Source: Cordilura impudica
Taxonomy: Eukaryota > Arthropoda > Insecta > Diptera > Scathophagidae
DNA: 64,000 bases
NCBI GenBank assembly: GCA_963682025.1
Contig: OY821521.1
Coordinates: forward strand, 48,461,307-48,525,306
Direction of reading: 5' to 3'
Shown: in pieces, positions 1-11,425 of the stretch
Numbering within the stretch: position 1 is the stretch's first letter
Layout of the letters: each line of letters begins with the position of its first letter
Position numbers and translations under genes: made by a program
Notes under the pieces: model-generated
The model's input: only the letters and a program-made list of their open reading frames with translations
What the model was told of the DNA's origin: nothing
Databases searched by the model: none

Positions 1-921
1 TCGCAATTTTGGTGAAAGTAAAGTGATTACTCTAGATATTTCCAAAGCAATAATTTCTCTCCATTTATACCGAGTTTTCTCAGAGACCGCACAATAGGTA
101 TTTTTATTGATGGGATCTCATCCAATGAATTTTAGCTTAAGTCAGGGGTATACCAAAATTCTATTCATTCTCCTTCTCTTTTCCTTATCTTTCTAAAGGA
201 CCTTCTTAGTCAAACCTTCTATTCTATATTCTCTTTCGCAGATGGTAGCAACATTTGTCAATGTTATTTGTCGAACCTTAAGGCGTGGGGCACGAGAATT
301 TTTTGCGATTTCCGTTGAAACGATTACATTTTTCAAGTGGCGAAAGAAGCACTGCCGTGGTTTTTAAAGCGGTTTAAAAATTTCGTTCACTCCCTCTGTT
401 CTCCCTAAAATCTGCACCACTTACATCTTACCAAAAATGGAATACAACTCCCATATATGGGCAGGAGCTTCAAACTCTTTTTCAGAGCTATTGGACCGTG
501 TACAAAGGAGGGTTTTGATGCTCATTAATGACGATAGGGTATCCAACTTTATTGACTCGTTGGAACATCGTCGCAATGTGAGTTGTGTTTTATGGATACT
601 ACCATGGAAAATGATCTTCTGAGATAAGCGATATAATTTCAAGTGCCCGAGTTTCAATTCGCTCTACCCGCTTCTCTATCACATGCGTTTGTAGTCTATT
701 TTCCAGTTGACTGCACAATGTATTACAGAGAAAAAGAAAATTTGTTATTAGTCGGACTTGTCGCATGTGTCATAAACTCCCCGCACAAGTCTGACAGTTA
801 CAATCTAATAAAATTTAAGTCGAATGTCCACAAATCCTACTCCCTCTTTCCTCATTCCCATAACCTATATTCCTGAGATCAACACAATGCTCTGCTTCTG
901 TAGGGTGTTAATAATTTTTAA
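1..921 (+). pseudogene. LINE (non-LTR retrotransposon) reverse transcriptase, 3' part, broken
   Basis: Degenerate reverse-transcriptase ORF of a non-LTR retrotransposon, entering from the left edge. In shifting frames one can read the first catalytic-aspartate motif (VITLDISKA, about 23-49), a fingers/palm stretch (RTIGIFIDGIS, about 88-120), and FADG at 235-246 where active enzymes have FADD, so a catalytic Asp is lost. The C-terminal thumb follows (MEYNSHIWAGASNSF, from 437; LDRVQRRV; LEHRR), then a last segment ending at the stop near 874 (LIKFKSNVHK). Frameshifts and an internal deletion after the first motif make it inactive. The last ~80 bases (838-921) match the tails of the SINEs at 27420 and 42822. 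The family is clearly LINE; its clade (jockey/CR1-like) is not resolved. Confidence 0.8.
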
Positions 922-1110
922 AAACCTCTAGATTTAAAAACAACTGTAAAAGTACTATTATGCTGGATTCACTATTACAGAATAACATAAGGAGATAAAA
1001 TTGATTTCGAATAAAAATTTTTCATTTTATTACGAGAGTCCTGTCCCCTTTTCATATGAGCACTGTATGATATCAAAACAACATGATTTTATTTAAACAA
1101 TATCCAAATT

Positions 1111-1482
1111 TTTTTGATGTGTAAACATCTATACGCGCAGGAGGGTAAATTTCTATTTCACAATACTATCACAAAAAAAGTGTAAACGTAATAGGTGAGA
1201 GCTGACACATAACGCTGTGTGACTTTTGATTGTATTGGTGAAAAAATTATGATATAATATTGTTTTTTTATGCCACTTTTTAAAAGCGTCATCTATGTAT
1301 CACTTATATACGTTTATATTGGGATATTTTTAACGTTTTACAGCAAAGGGTTGTTGAATTAGCTGAAACAGTTTTTGCTGTAAGTGATACATAGATGACG
1401 CTTTCTGTTTGTTTTAAAAAATGACATAAAAAAATCTTTAATTACTAGATGTTTACACATCTTCCCTGTGATAGGACGCACA
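1111..1482 (-). mobile_element. Family A element, compact copy (A1)
   Basis: Both ends carry the 16-bp inverted repeat GATGTGTAAACATCTA, itself nearly palindromic. At one end it lies next to TTTTT (1111-1131). At the other (1446-1461) it is followed by a further ~20-base terminal sequence, so the repeats are asymmetric. The interior has no satellite. Instead it has a perfect 24-bp inverted repeat (arms 1283-1306 and 1381-1404) that would fold into a hairpin with a 74-base loop. The same arm sequence appears once in A2 and A5, so this copy shows the core before satellite expansion, or after its loss. No coding capacity. Confidence 0.75.
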
Positions 1483-1949
1483 TTAATTTCTTTTTTAAAA
1501 ATTTTGAATATATGTTTTTTTAATCTTTTGTTTATCAGCTGTTGTGATCAGCTGTGTTTAACAAAATCTCACAAGTTTAAACGGTACTAGATTTCTAAGA
1601 AGATTTAAAGCAAAATCTTGAGATATGAAAACAACTTTAAGATTAACAATGGATTAATTAATGGATTTACAATGACAGAATCGTTTCCCTTTATGGACAG
1701 GAGTTTACTCATGTATATTTGTCATATATATTAATAATAATTTTTTCTATATTGTAGTACACTGCACTTCACTAGAGAATGTCACACTAAATTTTATGGT
1801 AAATTTAATTTAATTTAAACTACTAATGGAAAATTTTAAAATAAAGTTATTTTAAATTAAAAACAGAAAACAAATAAGGTAAAATGTTAATATTTGGTTT
1901 ACTTAAACCACAATTTGTAAATGGTGTTGGTTTGTTAGAAAAAACTTAC
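1483..1949. other. AT-rich non-coding DNA next to the host exon
   Basis: No ORF or known repeat seen. If the exon at 1950-2166 is real, this is the start of its downstream intron on the minus strand. Confidence 0.4.
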
Positions 1950-2166
1950 ATTTAATTTGGGTTCTGCTGTCACCACAACCATTTGATTGTTGTTGTAAAT
2001 ATTGTTAAGGTTATTGTTGATATGGTCATTTTTGTTGTTATTGTTGTTGATATTATTTTGTAATGAACGTGGCTTGGCTGTCGGTCTAACGGAGGAGGGT
2101 GGCATTTTTGCTAAATTTCCCGATACCGGTCGACAAACACACGTCAACATTGTATATGGACTTTAA
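1950..2166 (-). CDS. Putative host coding exon, asparagine-rich, unknown gene
   Basis: On the minus strand an ATG at 2150-2148 opens 67 codons that end exactly at a consensus 5' splice site: AAT|GTAAGT, with the intron beginning at 1949. Just upstream of the ATG, a pyrimidine-rich stretch ending in TATATTCAG (AG at 2168-2167) is a plausible acceptor, leaving a ~16-nt untranslated leader. The protein begins MLTCVCRPVSGNLAKMPPSS, then a proline/arginine/lysine-rich stretch, an Asn-rich low-complexity run (about residues 32-54), and QMVVVTAEPKLN before the donor. The local GC content is above that of its surroundings. Asn-rich runs are common in fly regulatory and neuronal proteins, but no family is recognised. 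Later exons would lie left of the window and the promoter to the right. It could instead be a chance ORF. Confidence 0.5.
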
Positions 2167-3428
2167 CTGAATATAAAATAAAAATCTTCTATTTTATCGT
2201 TTTATTTTTTTATTTTTTTTTTCAATATATCTCTCTATCTTTTCAAACACTTAACACTTGATATGAACAATTTCAAAGTAGTTGAATGAATGTGATGATG
2301 GTGTTGTTTGGAATGTTCCGTATTTTAAAGTCATGCATCATCATCAATATGGTGCATACTTTGTACCTGCATAGAAAAACACAATTTTCCGTTATATCTG
2401 GTTGTTTTTGTTCTTTTTTTCCAATCTTCTTTTTTCCTTCTTTTTTTTCGTTTTGTCAAAATTTCACTGAAACGTGTTCAATTGTCAATCTGTTTTCATT
2501 TTGGTATTATTTTTCTTTTAAACATTCAAGTGTGTATTTTGTGTGTTCGTTTGTGTGGGTGTAATGCTCGAAATTACACTGAATACCTAAATTCTAAAAT
2601 TAAAAAAAATAGTTTATTTTACGTTCAATTCCAATCTATGCTGCACATCCAATTTTCTCAATGATTCCAATGATATTTTGAAGTATTTTAGTATTTTCAA
2701 GCCCTCTACATCTATAGGAGGGATGTGGTTCGAATTGTATATAAATTTATATTATTTTATTTTTGATATGCTGAGCGTCCTGCCTTCACTCTATGTTGAA
2801 TTACTTTAAATGTTATATTTGAATGAAAATCGAAGTATTCAAGTATATTTTTTGTTGCATGTGTTTGTTGGTTCGAAAGTGTTGCCAATGACAACACTGA
2901 CAGCAACAAACATTTTAGTTTCAGTTGTTTTTCAACACGCACGATACACGACGTAGCCTACATACATATATATGTGTGTGGAAGCTCTTAATATGAAGTC
3001 CTTTACTCCTTCAACTAACTATGGCGTCAGTTTATTTGTTTTTTGTTGCTTTATTGACAAGCACAGACGACTGTCGTTGTTAATTTACACGATATTATAG
3101 TTGATGTTTGAAATTTAAAGGTGGGTGTTTTTTAAAGTCTTTCAAAGACTTTCCGTAATAAATTTATACAAAAACTTTTACAGTCAAATTTTTTTTACCC
3201 CCCCTTTCAATATTTAATTAAGAATTATTAAAAAGAAAACATCTTTCTTTTATATTCTGGCCAGGTACATCATTTTTAAGTCATCGCTATACACTGGTGA
3301 GCAAAAGTGTGTGCAAGTTAAGCATATTTTTATTAAATTGACATAAAATGACATCAATTGGCAAAGAAAAACAATATATAAATTTAATAACTATTAAAAA
3401 ATTTAACTTCACGGCAGGACCTCTAATA
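2167..3428. other. Unique AT-rich sequence, no gene seen
   Basis: Poly-T tracts and short unrelated ORFs only; no repeat family shared with the rest of the window. Probably upstream intron or 5' flank of the exon at 1950-2166. Confidence 0.4.
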
Positions 3429-3545
3429 CACTAAGATCTCGCTTTGCGTCGTTTCATTTTGCGTTTTTTTAAAGTTGCGTCGTTACTAAATTAAGACTAA
3501 TTTTCGCATTGAGTCGAATTGCGTCGTTTTTTATTATTATTCGGG
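3429..3545 (+). mobile_element. Fragment of family K MITE
   Basis: One end (TACACTAAGATCTCGCTTTG) plus repeated GCGTCG motifs match the right end of the MITE at 36496-36791. The other end is missing. Confidence 0.5.
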
Positions 3546-3767
3546 GAATTACTTTTAATGTCAAAGTATATGTATATTTTTTTTTTGAAATTAATATTTT
3601 TGGGAAGTTTTTTTATTTTCTGAAACATAGTTACGATATTTGTAATATCATAAATTTTTAGGTGAGTTAATAGAAACTGCAAATTTAAAATGCTGTCAAT
3701 TATTCAGGGAATCACTTTTAATTTCAAAGTAGGTACGTATAATTTTATTTAAAGATTGTGAACCTTT

Positions 3768-4325
3768 TTAAACTCTTTCTTTTAACTCTCTGTCTGTCTG
3801 TCTGTCTGCCATGGGTGGACCCCATTCCCCCTTATCCAATTGATCTGAAACTTGGCGCATAGTCTTGTCGTGACTACAGATTAATTTTGGGGCAGCCACG
3901 AACAGTCACGCGTGGTCACGCACAGTCACGGAGTGATCTAAATATCATTTACCCTTATCCGATCGATCTCAAACTTGGCCCATACACTTGCTGTGAAAAA
4001 AAGATAAAATTTGACTTAGTCACGCGCAGTCACGCATGGTCACGCACAGTCACGGAGTGATCTAAATGTCATTTCCCCTCATCCGATCGATCTGAAACTT
4101 GGTCCATACACTTGCTGTGAAAGAAAGATCAACTTCGACATAGTCACGCGCAGCCAAGCATAGTCACGCACAGTCACGGAGTGATTTAAAACCCATTTTC
4201 CCTTATCCGATCGATCTAAAACTTGGTCGATAGACTTGCTGTGAAAAAATATTAACTTTGACATAGTCACGCACAGTCACGGAGAGATTAAAACCCCACT
4301 TCCCCTCATCCGATAGATCTGAATT
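3768..4325 (-). mobile_element. Family F element with ~120-bp tandem units (F1, truncated)
   Basis: Begins with a (GTCT)n tract at 3789-3810 and the CCATGGGTGGACCCC block. It then has about four degenerate units built around GTCACGCRCAGTCACGGAGTG and a CGATCGATCTGAAACTTGG-type segment. It is the reverse orientation of F2 (10205-11425). The outer end is lost at the junction with the pogo/Tigger relic at about 4326. Confidence 0.75.
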
Positions 4326-4785
4326 TTACTACGGTTTGATAAAGGAGGAAAGGCTGTGGACATATCAAAAGCGCTTGATATGGCTGCAACAATTGTCAGA
4401 ACAAGCTCGAGATAGAGATAAAATATAAGAGGCTGACAAATCTAACATCTTTAGATGTCAAGACGATGACTCGTACAAGGAGTGGCTTTGTGATTAAAAT
4501 GAAGTCCTTGCTTTTTATCTGGATTCAAAATCAAGTTGCACAGGAAATTCCCTTAAGCAAAATGACAATCCAGGCAAAAGCGAAAAGATAATTTGAAGAT
4601 ATTAAAAAAAAAATCTATAGATTGACTTTCTGTTCACTGGCGATCCAAAAAAAAGTCTGGATGACGGCATTATTATTCCAGTAATTATAGCTTATTGCAA
4701 TAAGGACAACTTAGACTTCAAGGCTTTAGTTTTAGTAGATAATGTCACCCAGTTTATATTGATGATTTATCAGAAATTGTTTAAT
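4326..4785 (+). pseudogene. pogo/Tigger-like transposase relic
   Basis: Across frameshifts the plus strand encodes a CENP-B/pogo-type N-terminal helix-turn-helix pattern (KAVDISKALDMAATIVRT), a second DNA-binding segment (IWIQNQVAQEIPLSKMTIQ with a following KAKR), and part of the DDE domain (GDPKKSLDDG; YCNKDNLDFKALVLVDN). The order agrees with the DDE_1 transposases of the pogo/Tigger branch of Tc1/mariner. Large parts are deleted and stops are frequent, so it is inactive. Flanked on the left by F1 and on the right by a B element. Confidence 0.6.
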
Positions 4786-4789
4786 TTGT

Positions 4790-4920
4790 GTTCTTAGAGA
4801 CCTTATCTCTTAGGTCCAACTAATCACATATAGAAAATAAGCATAAACCAAATTTGAGTGGCATTATTAATATATTTTTTGCCTTCGGATAGGAAAATGT
4901 TCATATCGGATGCTATATAT
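4790..4920 (-). mobile_element. Family B element B1, left piece
   Basis: Matches the distal part of B2 and B6 (CTCTTAGGTCCAACTAAT and the TTCATATCGGATGCTATAT block) and continues at 6182 after the inserted X element. Confidence 0.7.
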
Positions 4921-6181
4921 GGGGCGTTTCATGTCACGTGACCCAACTTTTGAAACCGATGTCTTCTGATCGGGATGAAATTTGATGAATGTGGTGTCCG
5001 AGCATTTTGAACATTCACATCTAAGGCAATCGCGGTAATCGTGTAAATCTTCTGGCGAATCATCTGTTAAGTACTTTATGTTGATTTCCTTTAACATCAG
5101 TTTAATCAACAGCTGAACCTAGAAACGCCAACAAAAGATTGGCAAAAAAGAAGCAAATAAAGGCTTATTGCCTTTATAAGCCGGATGAAAGACTGGGTAT
5201 TCAAAAATTTACAAAACTTAAATACTTCATCAGCTACAATAAATTAATTAAAAAAATAGTTATGTTATAAATGGATCTAATATGATTAAGATTAGATTTT
5301 ACTAAATTATTTATTTTTCTGTTTTTATTATTATTATTATATATTAATTAAGTTATTATTACAAATAAATAATAAAAAAAAATTATTCAACATTTCTATT
5401 GAAAAAAGTAATTTTTTTCCCTGAAGTTAACATATTGCGGGCATTACAGGTTAGGTATGTTGCATACCGACGGAAAGGTTAATTTGTCTAGTTTCTCAAT
5501 ATATGTTTTATTTTTAAGGTTTTAGAAAGACTTACACACTAATAGGAAAAAATTCAAATTAGTGCATATGCTAAAAATTGAAAAACCGTTGTCTTGAGTT
5601 ACAAAACATTTTTTTTTATAGATATTCCACTCGCATCTCACTAAGCGATCGAAAAGCTCTTAAAGGAAAAAACCTAAGCTTTCTTTAGGCAAAAAAAGGC
5701 ACTTTAAAAAAAAAAAAGTCAAAAAATTTTTGATTTTACAAAAAAAGTAAAAAAAATTTTTTATTTTTTAAAATTTTTTTTCCGAAAGATTGAAGAAAGA
5801 GCTATCTAAACTATTTGCTTTCTTTTGAGCAAAAGAAAGGCAATTTTTGAAAAAAAAGTCAAAAAATTTTTGATTTTGCAAAAAAAGTAAAAAATTTTTT
5901 TTTTATTTTTTTAAATATTTTTTTTTCCGAAAGATTGACGAACTAGCTATTTAAACTATTTTGGACAAATTTTGCTAAGAACAAAAGGTAAAAAGTTACA
6001 TGAATGAAAAAAAACAAAATGTCAAATTTTGGCCTCCTCTAACTCAGAGAGTTCTTTACCGATCTTGTTGAAAAATTGTATATAAATTACTATCCAATAG
6101 GACTGACCTTGCCGCAAATTTCATTCCGATCAGAAGACATCAGTTTCCAAAGTTCAAGGGTCACTTGACATGAAACGCCCC
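4921..6181. mobile_element. DNA transposon X (X1), long terminal inverted repeats
   Basis: Ends are inverted repeats of about 65 bp: GGGGCGTTTCATGTCA... at 4921 and its near-complement ending ...TGACATGAAACGCCCC at 6181. The element sits inside B1 within a TATATAT stretch, so the target duplication cannot be read. The interior is A/T-homopolymer-rich. A short minus-strand frame at the left end (KYLTDDSPEDLHDYRDC, then a Cys-rich CLRCECSKC) overlaps the repeat and could be a leftover of a coding region. The superfamily is not determined: GGGG-starting ends occur in several, including PIF/ISL2EU and Merlin types. A second copy lies at 39480-40142. Confidence 0.7.
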
Positions 6182-6704
6182 ATATATATATGGGGACCCG
6201 GTCGAAAAATGGACCCATCCTGACCATATTTGGTAAAGTCACTTTGTTTTTTCAAAACCATATACAAACCAAATTAGAGAAAATCTGTGCAATGTTTTTA
6301 TTTTTTTATAGATTTAGGTGATATGGGGGCTATGACTAAAAATTATCCGATAGGGTTTATTTTTGGACTACTAATAACTGGATGTATAAACATACACAAA
6401 CCTAATTTGACCGAGATATACATGATAATTTGGATGATGGTCATTTGTAGGTCTCAACATGCACCGATTTTCACCAATTTCAACAGCGTTCATCCTATGC
6501 CATATAGAAGCTTATAAACTAAATTTCATCAAAATATATTCATATTTGGAACCTGTAGTTTGATTTCAAGGTTTACATGGACACACAGACGGACAGACGG
6601 ACATCGCTAAATCGACCCAGAAAGTGTTTCTGAGCCGATTGGTATAATAAAAAATGGTTCTATGTCAAATATTTTTGATAGTTACAAACATCAGTATAAA
6701 GTCA
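6182..6704 (-). mobile_element. Family B element B1, right piece
   Basis: Resumes B1 after X1. It includes the (GGAC)n tract near 6590-6604 followed by the CGAC...CAGAAAGTG hairpin sequence. It ends about 6704 next to a Tc1 relic, without the terminal ATACCC block. Confidence 0.7.
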
Positions 6705-7500
6705 TTATAGAGGAAAAGCAACATAGAAAATAGTAAAGCTGCTGAGACTAAAAATTGACACTAATAGACCTGGAGGTCATCCTAGATTTCAAAAAGATTC
6801 AGACGCTAGATTAATGGTACGAAATGAAAAAAAAAAACATATGCTTTGAAAACATCCAAGCAATGAATATACTGCTCGCAGAGCCCTCCACAGAATCGGT
6901 TTAGTGGCAGCAGTTAACAGGAAACACCAGCTCTGTCCGGCAAGAATATAAAAACGCCTCTGAAATTCTCCAAAAAGCATGAACATTCAACCATAGAATA
7001 TTGGAAACGGGTTATTTGGTCCGATGAGAAAAAAATATTCTGATGGCAAAGAATATTCCTGGAACGGAAATCATTAAGCATCATGTGAATCAAACTGCTA
7101 AACATGACGGAGGATGCTTGATGGTTTGGGACCCCTGGCAAGTATTATTGGGAAAATGAAGAAAGAGCGCTACCGCTAAATTCTTCAAACCCATTTTCTC
7201 GAATTTATGCGCCACAGCGCCTATCCCGAAGACACCAACAGGACGTAACCTCCAAACACACGACAAAGATTGCACTAAATTGGCGTTCTGGTCAAAAATT
7301 TCAGATTACGAAGTGGCCCGCGGATAGTTCAGGCCTTTATCTGATAGAAAATTTGTGATATATATTTGAAAAGCAAAGCAAAGCAAAACAATGCAGTGTC
7401 TACCAACATATCCGAGCTTTGGAACCGTATATAGATTTAATGGAAATATACTTCCAAGTGAATTTAAATCGAACTTGGTGAAAAGTATGCAGAGGTATAT
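6705..7500 (+). pseudogene. Tc1-like transposase relic
   Basis: In broken plus-strand frames one reads the RPGGHPRFQKDSDARL linker, an HTH segment (YTARRALHRIGLVAAVNRK), a WSDE-like site (LFGPMRKK/IWSDEKKIF region near 7015-7050), the ..GGCLMVWG.. motif (about 7108-7135), the GKMKKERYR segment, and a late part resembling the IENL..YIFEKQ region near 7345-7375. This order is that of Tc1 DD34E transposases (usual length about 340 residues). Several frameshifts and stops are present. It lies between two B elements. Confidence 0.6.
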
Positions 7501-8270
7501 AAAACAAGTAAGAAATTATAGTCGGTCTAGACCGACTACACGACACCCTCTACCATGGTTTAGAGACCCTATCTCTTCGGTCCAACTAATTTGATATAGA
7601 AAATAAGCATAAACGAAATTTGAGTGGCACTGTTATTAATTTTTTGGCTGCAGATAACAAAAAGTTCATATCGGGTGCTACATATATATGGGGACAAGGT
7701 CGAAAAATGGACTTATATTCACCATATTTGGTAAAGTCAGTTATATTTTGAAAAAAAAATATATAAACAAAATTTGAAAAAAATCTGTACAATATTTTTC
7801 TATTTTGATAGATTTAAGTGAAGATTGGGAAGCAGCTCTATATGGGGCCTATGACTAAGAATTGTCCTATAGGGATTATGTTTGTACTATGATTAATGGA
7901 TAAAATAAACACATACAAACACAATTTGACTGAGATGCATGTGATAATTTGGATCTTATGGCAATTTATGTCGATTTAATAGGGGTCATTTGTATGGGGA
8001 CTAGGTCTGAACATGGACCGAATTTCACCATGTAATGTTCATGCTATAGCCGATATAAGCTTATGTACCAAATTTCATTAAAATATATTCGTATTTGGGA
8101 CCTGTAGTTTGATTACAAGGTTTACATGGACATACAGACGGACGGACGGACGGACGGACACCGCTAAATCAACTCAGAAAATGATTCTGAGTCGATCGGT
8201 TAAATATTTTTGGTAGCTACAAACAGTAGCACTCATTATACCCAAACCACATAGTGGTATAGGGTGTAAA
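7501..8270 (-). mobile_element. Family B element (B2), near complete
   Basis: Starts with ACAAGTAAGAAATTATAGTC and the palindrome AGTCGGTCTAGACCGACT, followed by a diverged ATACCCTATACCA subterminal repeat. It has (GGAC)n at about 8138-8160 and ends at the hairpin that contains CCACATAGTGG. It has the plan of B6 (27695-28483). Non-coding. Confidence 0.8.
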
Positions 8271-8484
8271 AATGGAGAAGGGATCAGCCAAAATCGGTAA
8301 CGAGAAACGTCAAGTATTTCATTTATAGTACGCACCTTTGGAAAGAAATCAAGATATTAAAGAAATATATGTAAAGATACAATTCAAAGTTATTAGCGAA
8401 TTATATAAAAATTCCAAATTCATTTTTTTATTTTTTCTGGTGACAAAATCAGGTGACAAAAATATATTTCTATAAAATTTCACT

Positions 8485-8580
8485 ACTGGCATTGATGAAA
8501 ATCGGTGCGTATTCATACCCAGGCCCCATATGCGAGTCCCCTATGGTATCAACCAATATTGCCCAACGATCTTCATTATT
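8485..8580 (+). mobile_element. Family B internal fragment
   Basis: Matches the B middle block (ATGAAAATCGGTGCGTATTC, then CCCCTATGG... and the ATTGCC... segment). The ends are missing. Confidence 0.5.
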
Positions 8581-8691
8581 ATGAATATCGTAAGCTTGTA
8601 TATCTTATTTTCGTGAAAAATGCTACTTTCTAAGAGTTTTTGCATAGTGAAAGGACCTACGAATCTTACCTTTTTATACGCAAAATCACTC

Positions 8692-9318
8692 TGTGGTATA
8701 ATCAGGGTATAAACAATTTGTGCTGATGTTTTGAATAACCAAAAATATTTCACTAGACCCCTTTTTTTGTACCGATTGAGCCATAATCACTTTCTGAGTC
8801 CGTCCGTCCGTCTGTGTCTATGCAAACATTGTCATCAAACTATAGGTCTCAAAATCGATACAGGTTTCTACATAGCCCTCATACAAATGACCCCTAAGAG
8901 ATCGACTAAAAATGCCAGCAGCTCCAAATTATCAAATATCATTCGTTCAAATTTGGTTTGTGTGTGTTTATTACACCCATTAATCCGGAGTAAAAAAGCA
9001 TAGGACAATTGTTACTTATAGCCCCCATATAAAGCTGCTTCCCTCTTTACACTAAAATCTATCAAAGAAAAATATATTGCACAGATTTTTCACAAATTTA
9101 TTTAATATATGGTTTTGCAACAAATAAGTGAGATTGTCATGATTGGTCCATTTTTCGAACTATAGCATCCGAAATGAACTCATATCTGCAGATAAATTTG
9201 GTTTGTGCTTATTTGTTACATCCAATTTGTTGGACCCTAACACCCTTTCCCTAAACGCATGGCATAGGGTATCGTACAGTCAACATAGGCCGTCTTTAAT
9301 TTTCTTACTTGGTTTTTT
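8692..9318 (+). mobile_element. Family B element (B3), diverged
   Basis: Degraded start (CTGTGGTATAATCAGGGTAT), short (GTCC)n at about 8799-8812, and a degraded 3' end (ATAGGGTATCGTACAGTC...TTTTCTTACTTGG). The end palindrome is no longer intact, which suggests an older insertion. Confidence 0.65.
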
Positions 9319-10204
9319 GCTGGGATTAGCTCAAAAGGGATCTCAATGAACAATTCTTCTTAGTTTCTACGAACAATAAATTCTGTTCAATTATCGAATA
9401 TGTTGTAAAATTCAGAAAATTGAAATCTTGTAACAAAAAACATACAACTACTATTTCTACCTGTGGCAGGTATTTAGGAGAGCAACAGGTATTTAAGAAT
9501 ATTGAAAAATAATTAGTTTTAACTGTGGAAGTTTTCCTTTTTTTTTTTAAATGATATTTGCAGTTGGAACAACAACAATTTATAGATATTTCATATACAT
9601 ATTTAAAATTTGTTTATCGATGTTGTCATAATGACAGGTAAATGAGACAGTTGTACAACGTGACTGTGGTTAAAAATATGATAAATTAGTGTTATTTAAA
9701 AACTTCGGTGCAAAACCAATAGCGAATATTTGCTTTCATATTTACAATGGACAAAATAAAAACTACACTATTTCATGCAAAATAGATTTGGATAGAATTT
9801 GAAATCTATTTAATCAATTTTAACAATATATGAGTACACATACATATGTAATAAATAAATATTGTGCACTTATTATTTTGTTTTTGTAAAACGTTGACTC
9901 TTTCTTATTTAAAATCTGTCTAGTGCATGTTTTTAATCAAATTGGTGATTTTTTAATATTCAGAAAGTGAAAAATTTCTAAGGATTTAAAAGAATGACTG
10001 TAGGTTTGTTTGGAGACAGGAAGGAGAGTTTTGAATACCCGTAATATTACACATGCTGTTGAGCATGGTTAAGGGGGTGCTATGGATTTATTTGGTGTTA
10101 GAAAACATAGTTTTTGTTAAAAAAAAAAATCAAAAATCATTATTAGATTATATGCTTCTTGTAAAGTTTATATTTGGATACGAAAATTGTGATATTTTAG
10201 TATT
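9319..10204. other. Unique AT-rich sequence, no gene seen
   Basis: No shared repeat, no coding signature. Short AT tracts only. Confidence 0.4.
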
Positions 10205-11425
10205 TAAAAATAATCTATCCCATAACAACAAAGTTTTTATTAAAACTCTTCCTTTCCTTATGCATATGAGTTTTGAATATCCCCGTGACTGTCCGTAACT
10301 CTGTGTGACTAATCTAAAATTAATCTTTGGCCACAACTAGTCTATGGACAAAGTGGAAAATGGAAAATGGGTTTTAAATCACTCCGTGACTGTGCGTGAC
10401 TATGCGTGGCTGCGCGTGACTATGTCGAAGTTGATCTTTCTTTACAGCAATTATATCGACCCAGTTTGAGATCGCTCGGATGAGGGGAAATGACATTTAG
10501 ATCACTCCGTGACTGTGCGCGACCATGCGTGTCTAAATTAAAGTTAATCTTTTTTTCACAGTAAGTGTATGGACCAAGTTTCAGATCGATCGGATGAGGG
10601 GAAATGACATTTAGATCACTCCGTGACTGTGCGTGACCATGCATGACTGTGCGTGACTAAGTCAAAGTTGATCTTTTTTCACAGAAAGTGTATGGACCAA
10701 GTTTCAGATCGATCGAATGAGGGGAAATGACATTTATATCACTCCGTGACTGTGCGTGACCATGCGCGACTGTGCGTGACTAAGTCAAAGTTAATATTTT
10801 TTTCACAGCAAGTGTATGGATCAAGTTTCAGGTCGATCGGATGAGAGGAAATGACATTTATATCACTCCGTGACTGTGCGTGACCATGCGTGACTGTGCG
10901 TTACTAAGTCAAAGTTAATCTTTTTTTCACAGCAAGTGTATGGACCAAGTTTCAGATCGAGCGGATGAGGGTAAATGACATTTAGATCACTCCGTGACTA
11001 TGCGTGAGCACGCGTGACTGTGCGTGACTAAGTCAAAGTTAATCCTTTTTCACAGCAAGTGTATGGACAAAGTTTGAGATCGATCGGATGAGGGGAAATG
11101 ACATTTAGAACACTCCGTGGCTATGCGTGAGCACGCGTGACTCTGCGTGACTAAGTCAAAGTTAATCTTTTTTTACAGCAAGTGTATGGACAAAATTTGA
11201 GATCGATCGGATGAGGGGAAATGACATTTAGATCACTCCGTGACTGTGCGTGACCACGCGTTACTGTGCGTGACTACCACAAAATTTATCTGTAGTCACG
11301 ACAAAACTATGGGCCAAGTTACAAATCAATTGGATAAGGGGAATGGGGTCCACCCATGGCAGACAGGCAGACAGACAGACAGACAGAACGAGAGTATGAG
11401 TTAAGAGAAAGAGTTTAATAAAAAT
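10205..11425 (+). mobile_element. Family F element with eight ~123-bp tandem units (F2)
   Basis: The left end block (AATCTATCCCATAACAACAA and TATGCATATGAG) is shared with F3. It is followed by tandem units whose ACTCCGTG starts fall at 10381, 10504, 10618, 10741, 10864, 10989, 11112 and 11235, a period of about 123 bp. The right end has the GGGTCCACCCATGGCAGACA block with (GACA)n at 11361-11384. The units contain several GTGACTGTGCGTGACTAT-type subrepeats. F1 and F3 have fewer units, so copy number varies between insertions. The GTCY-type tract links it to the mini-me-like group. Confidence 0.8.
10381..11280 (+). repeat. 123-bp tandem array inside F2
   Basis: About 7.5 direct units, several nearly identical, which suggests recent expansion by unequal exchange or replication slippage. 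Confidence 0.8.
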
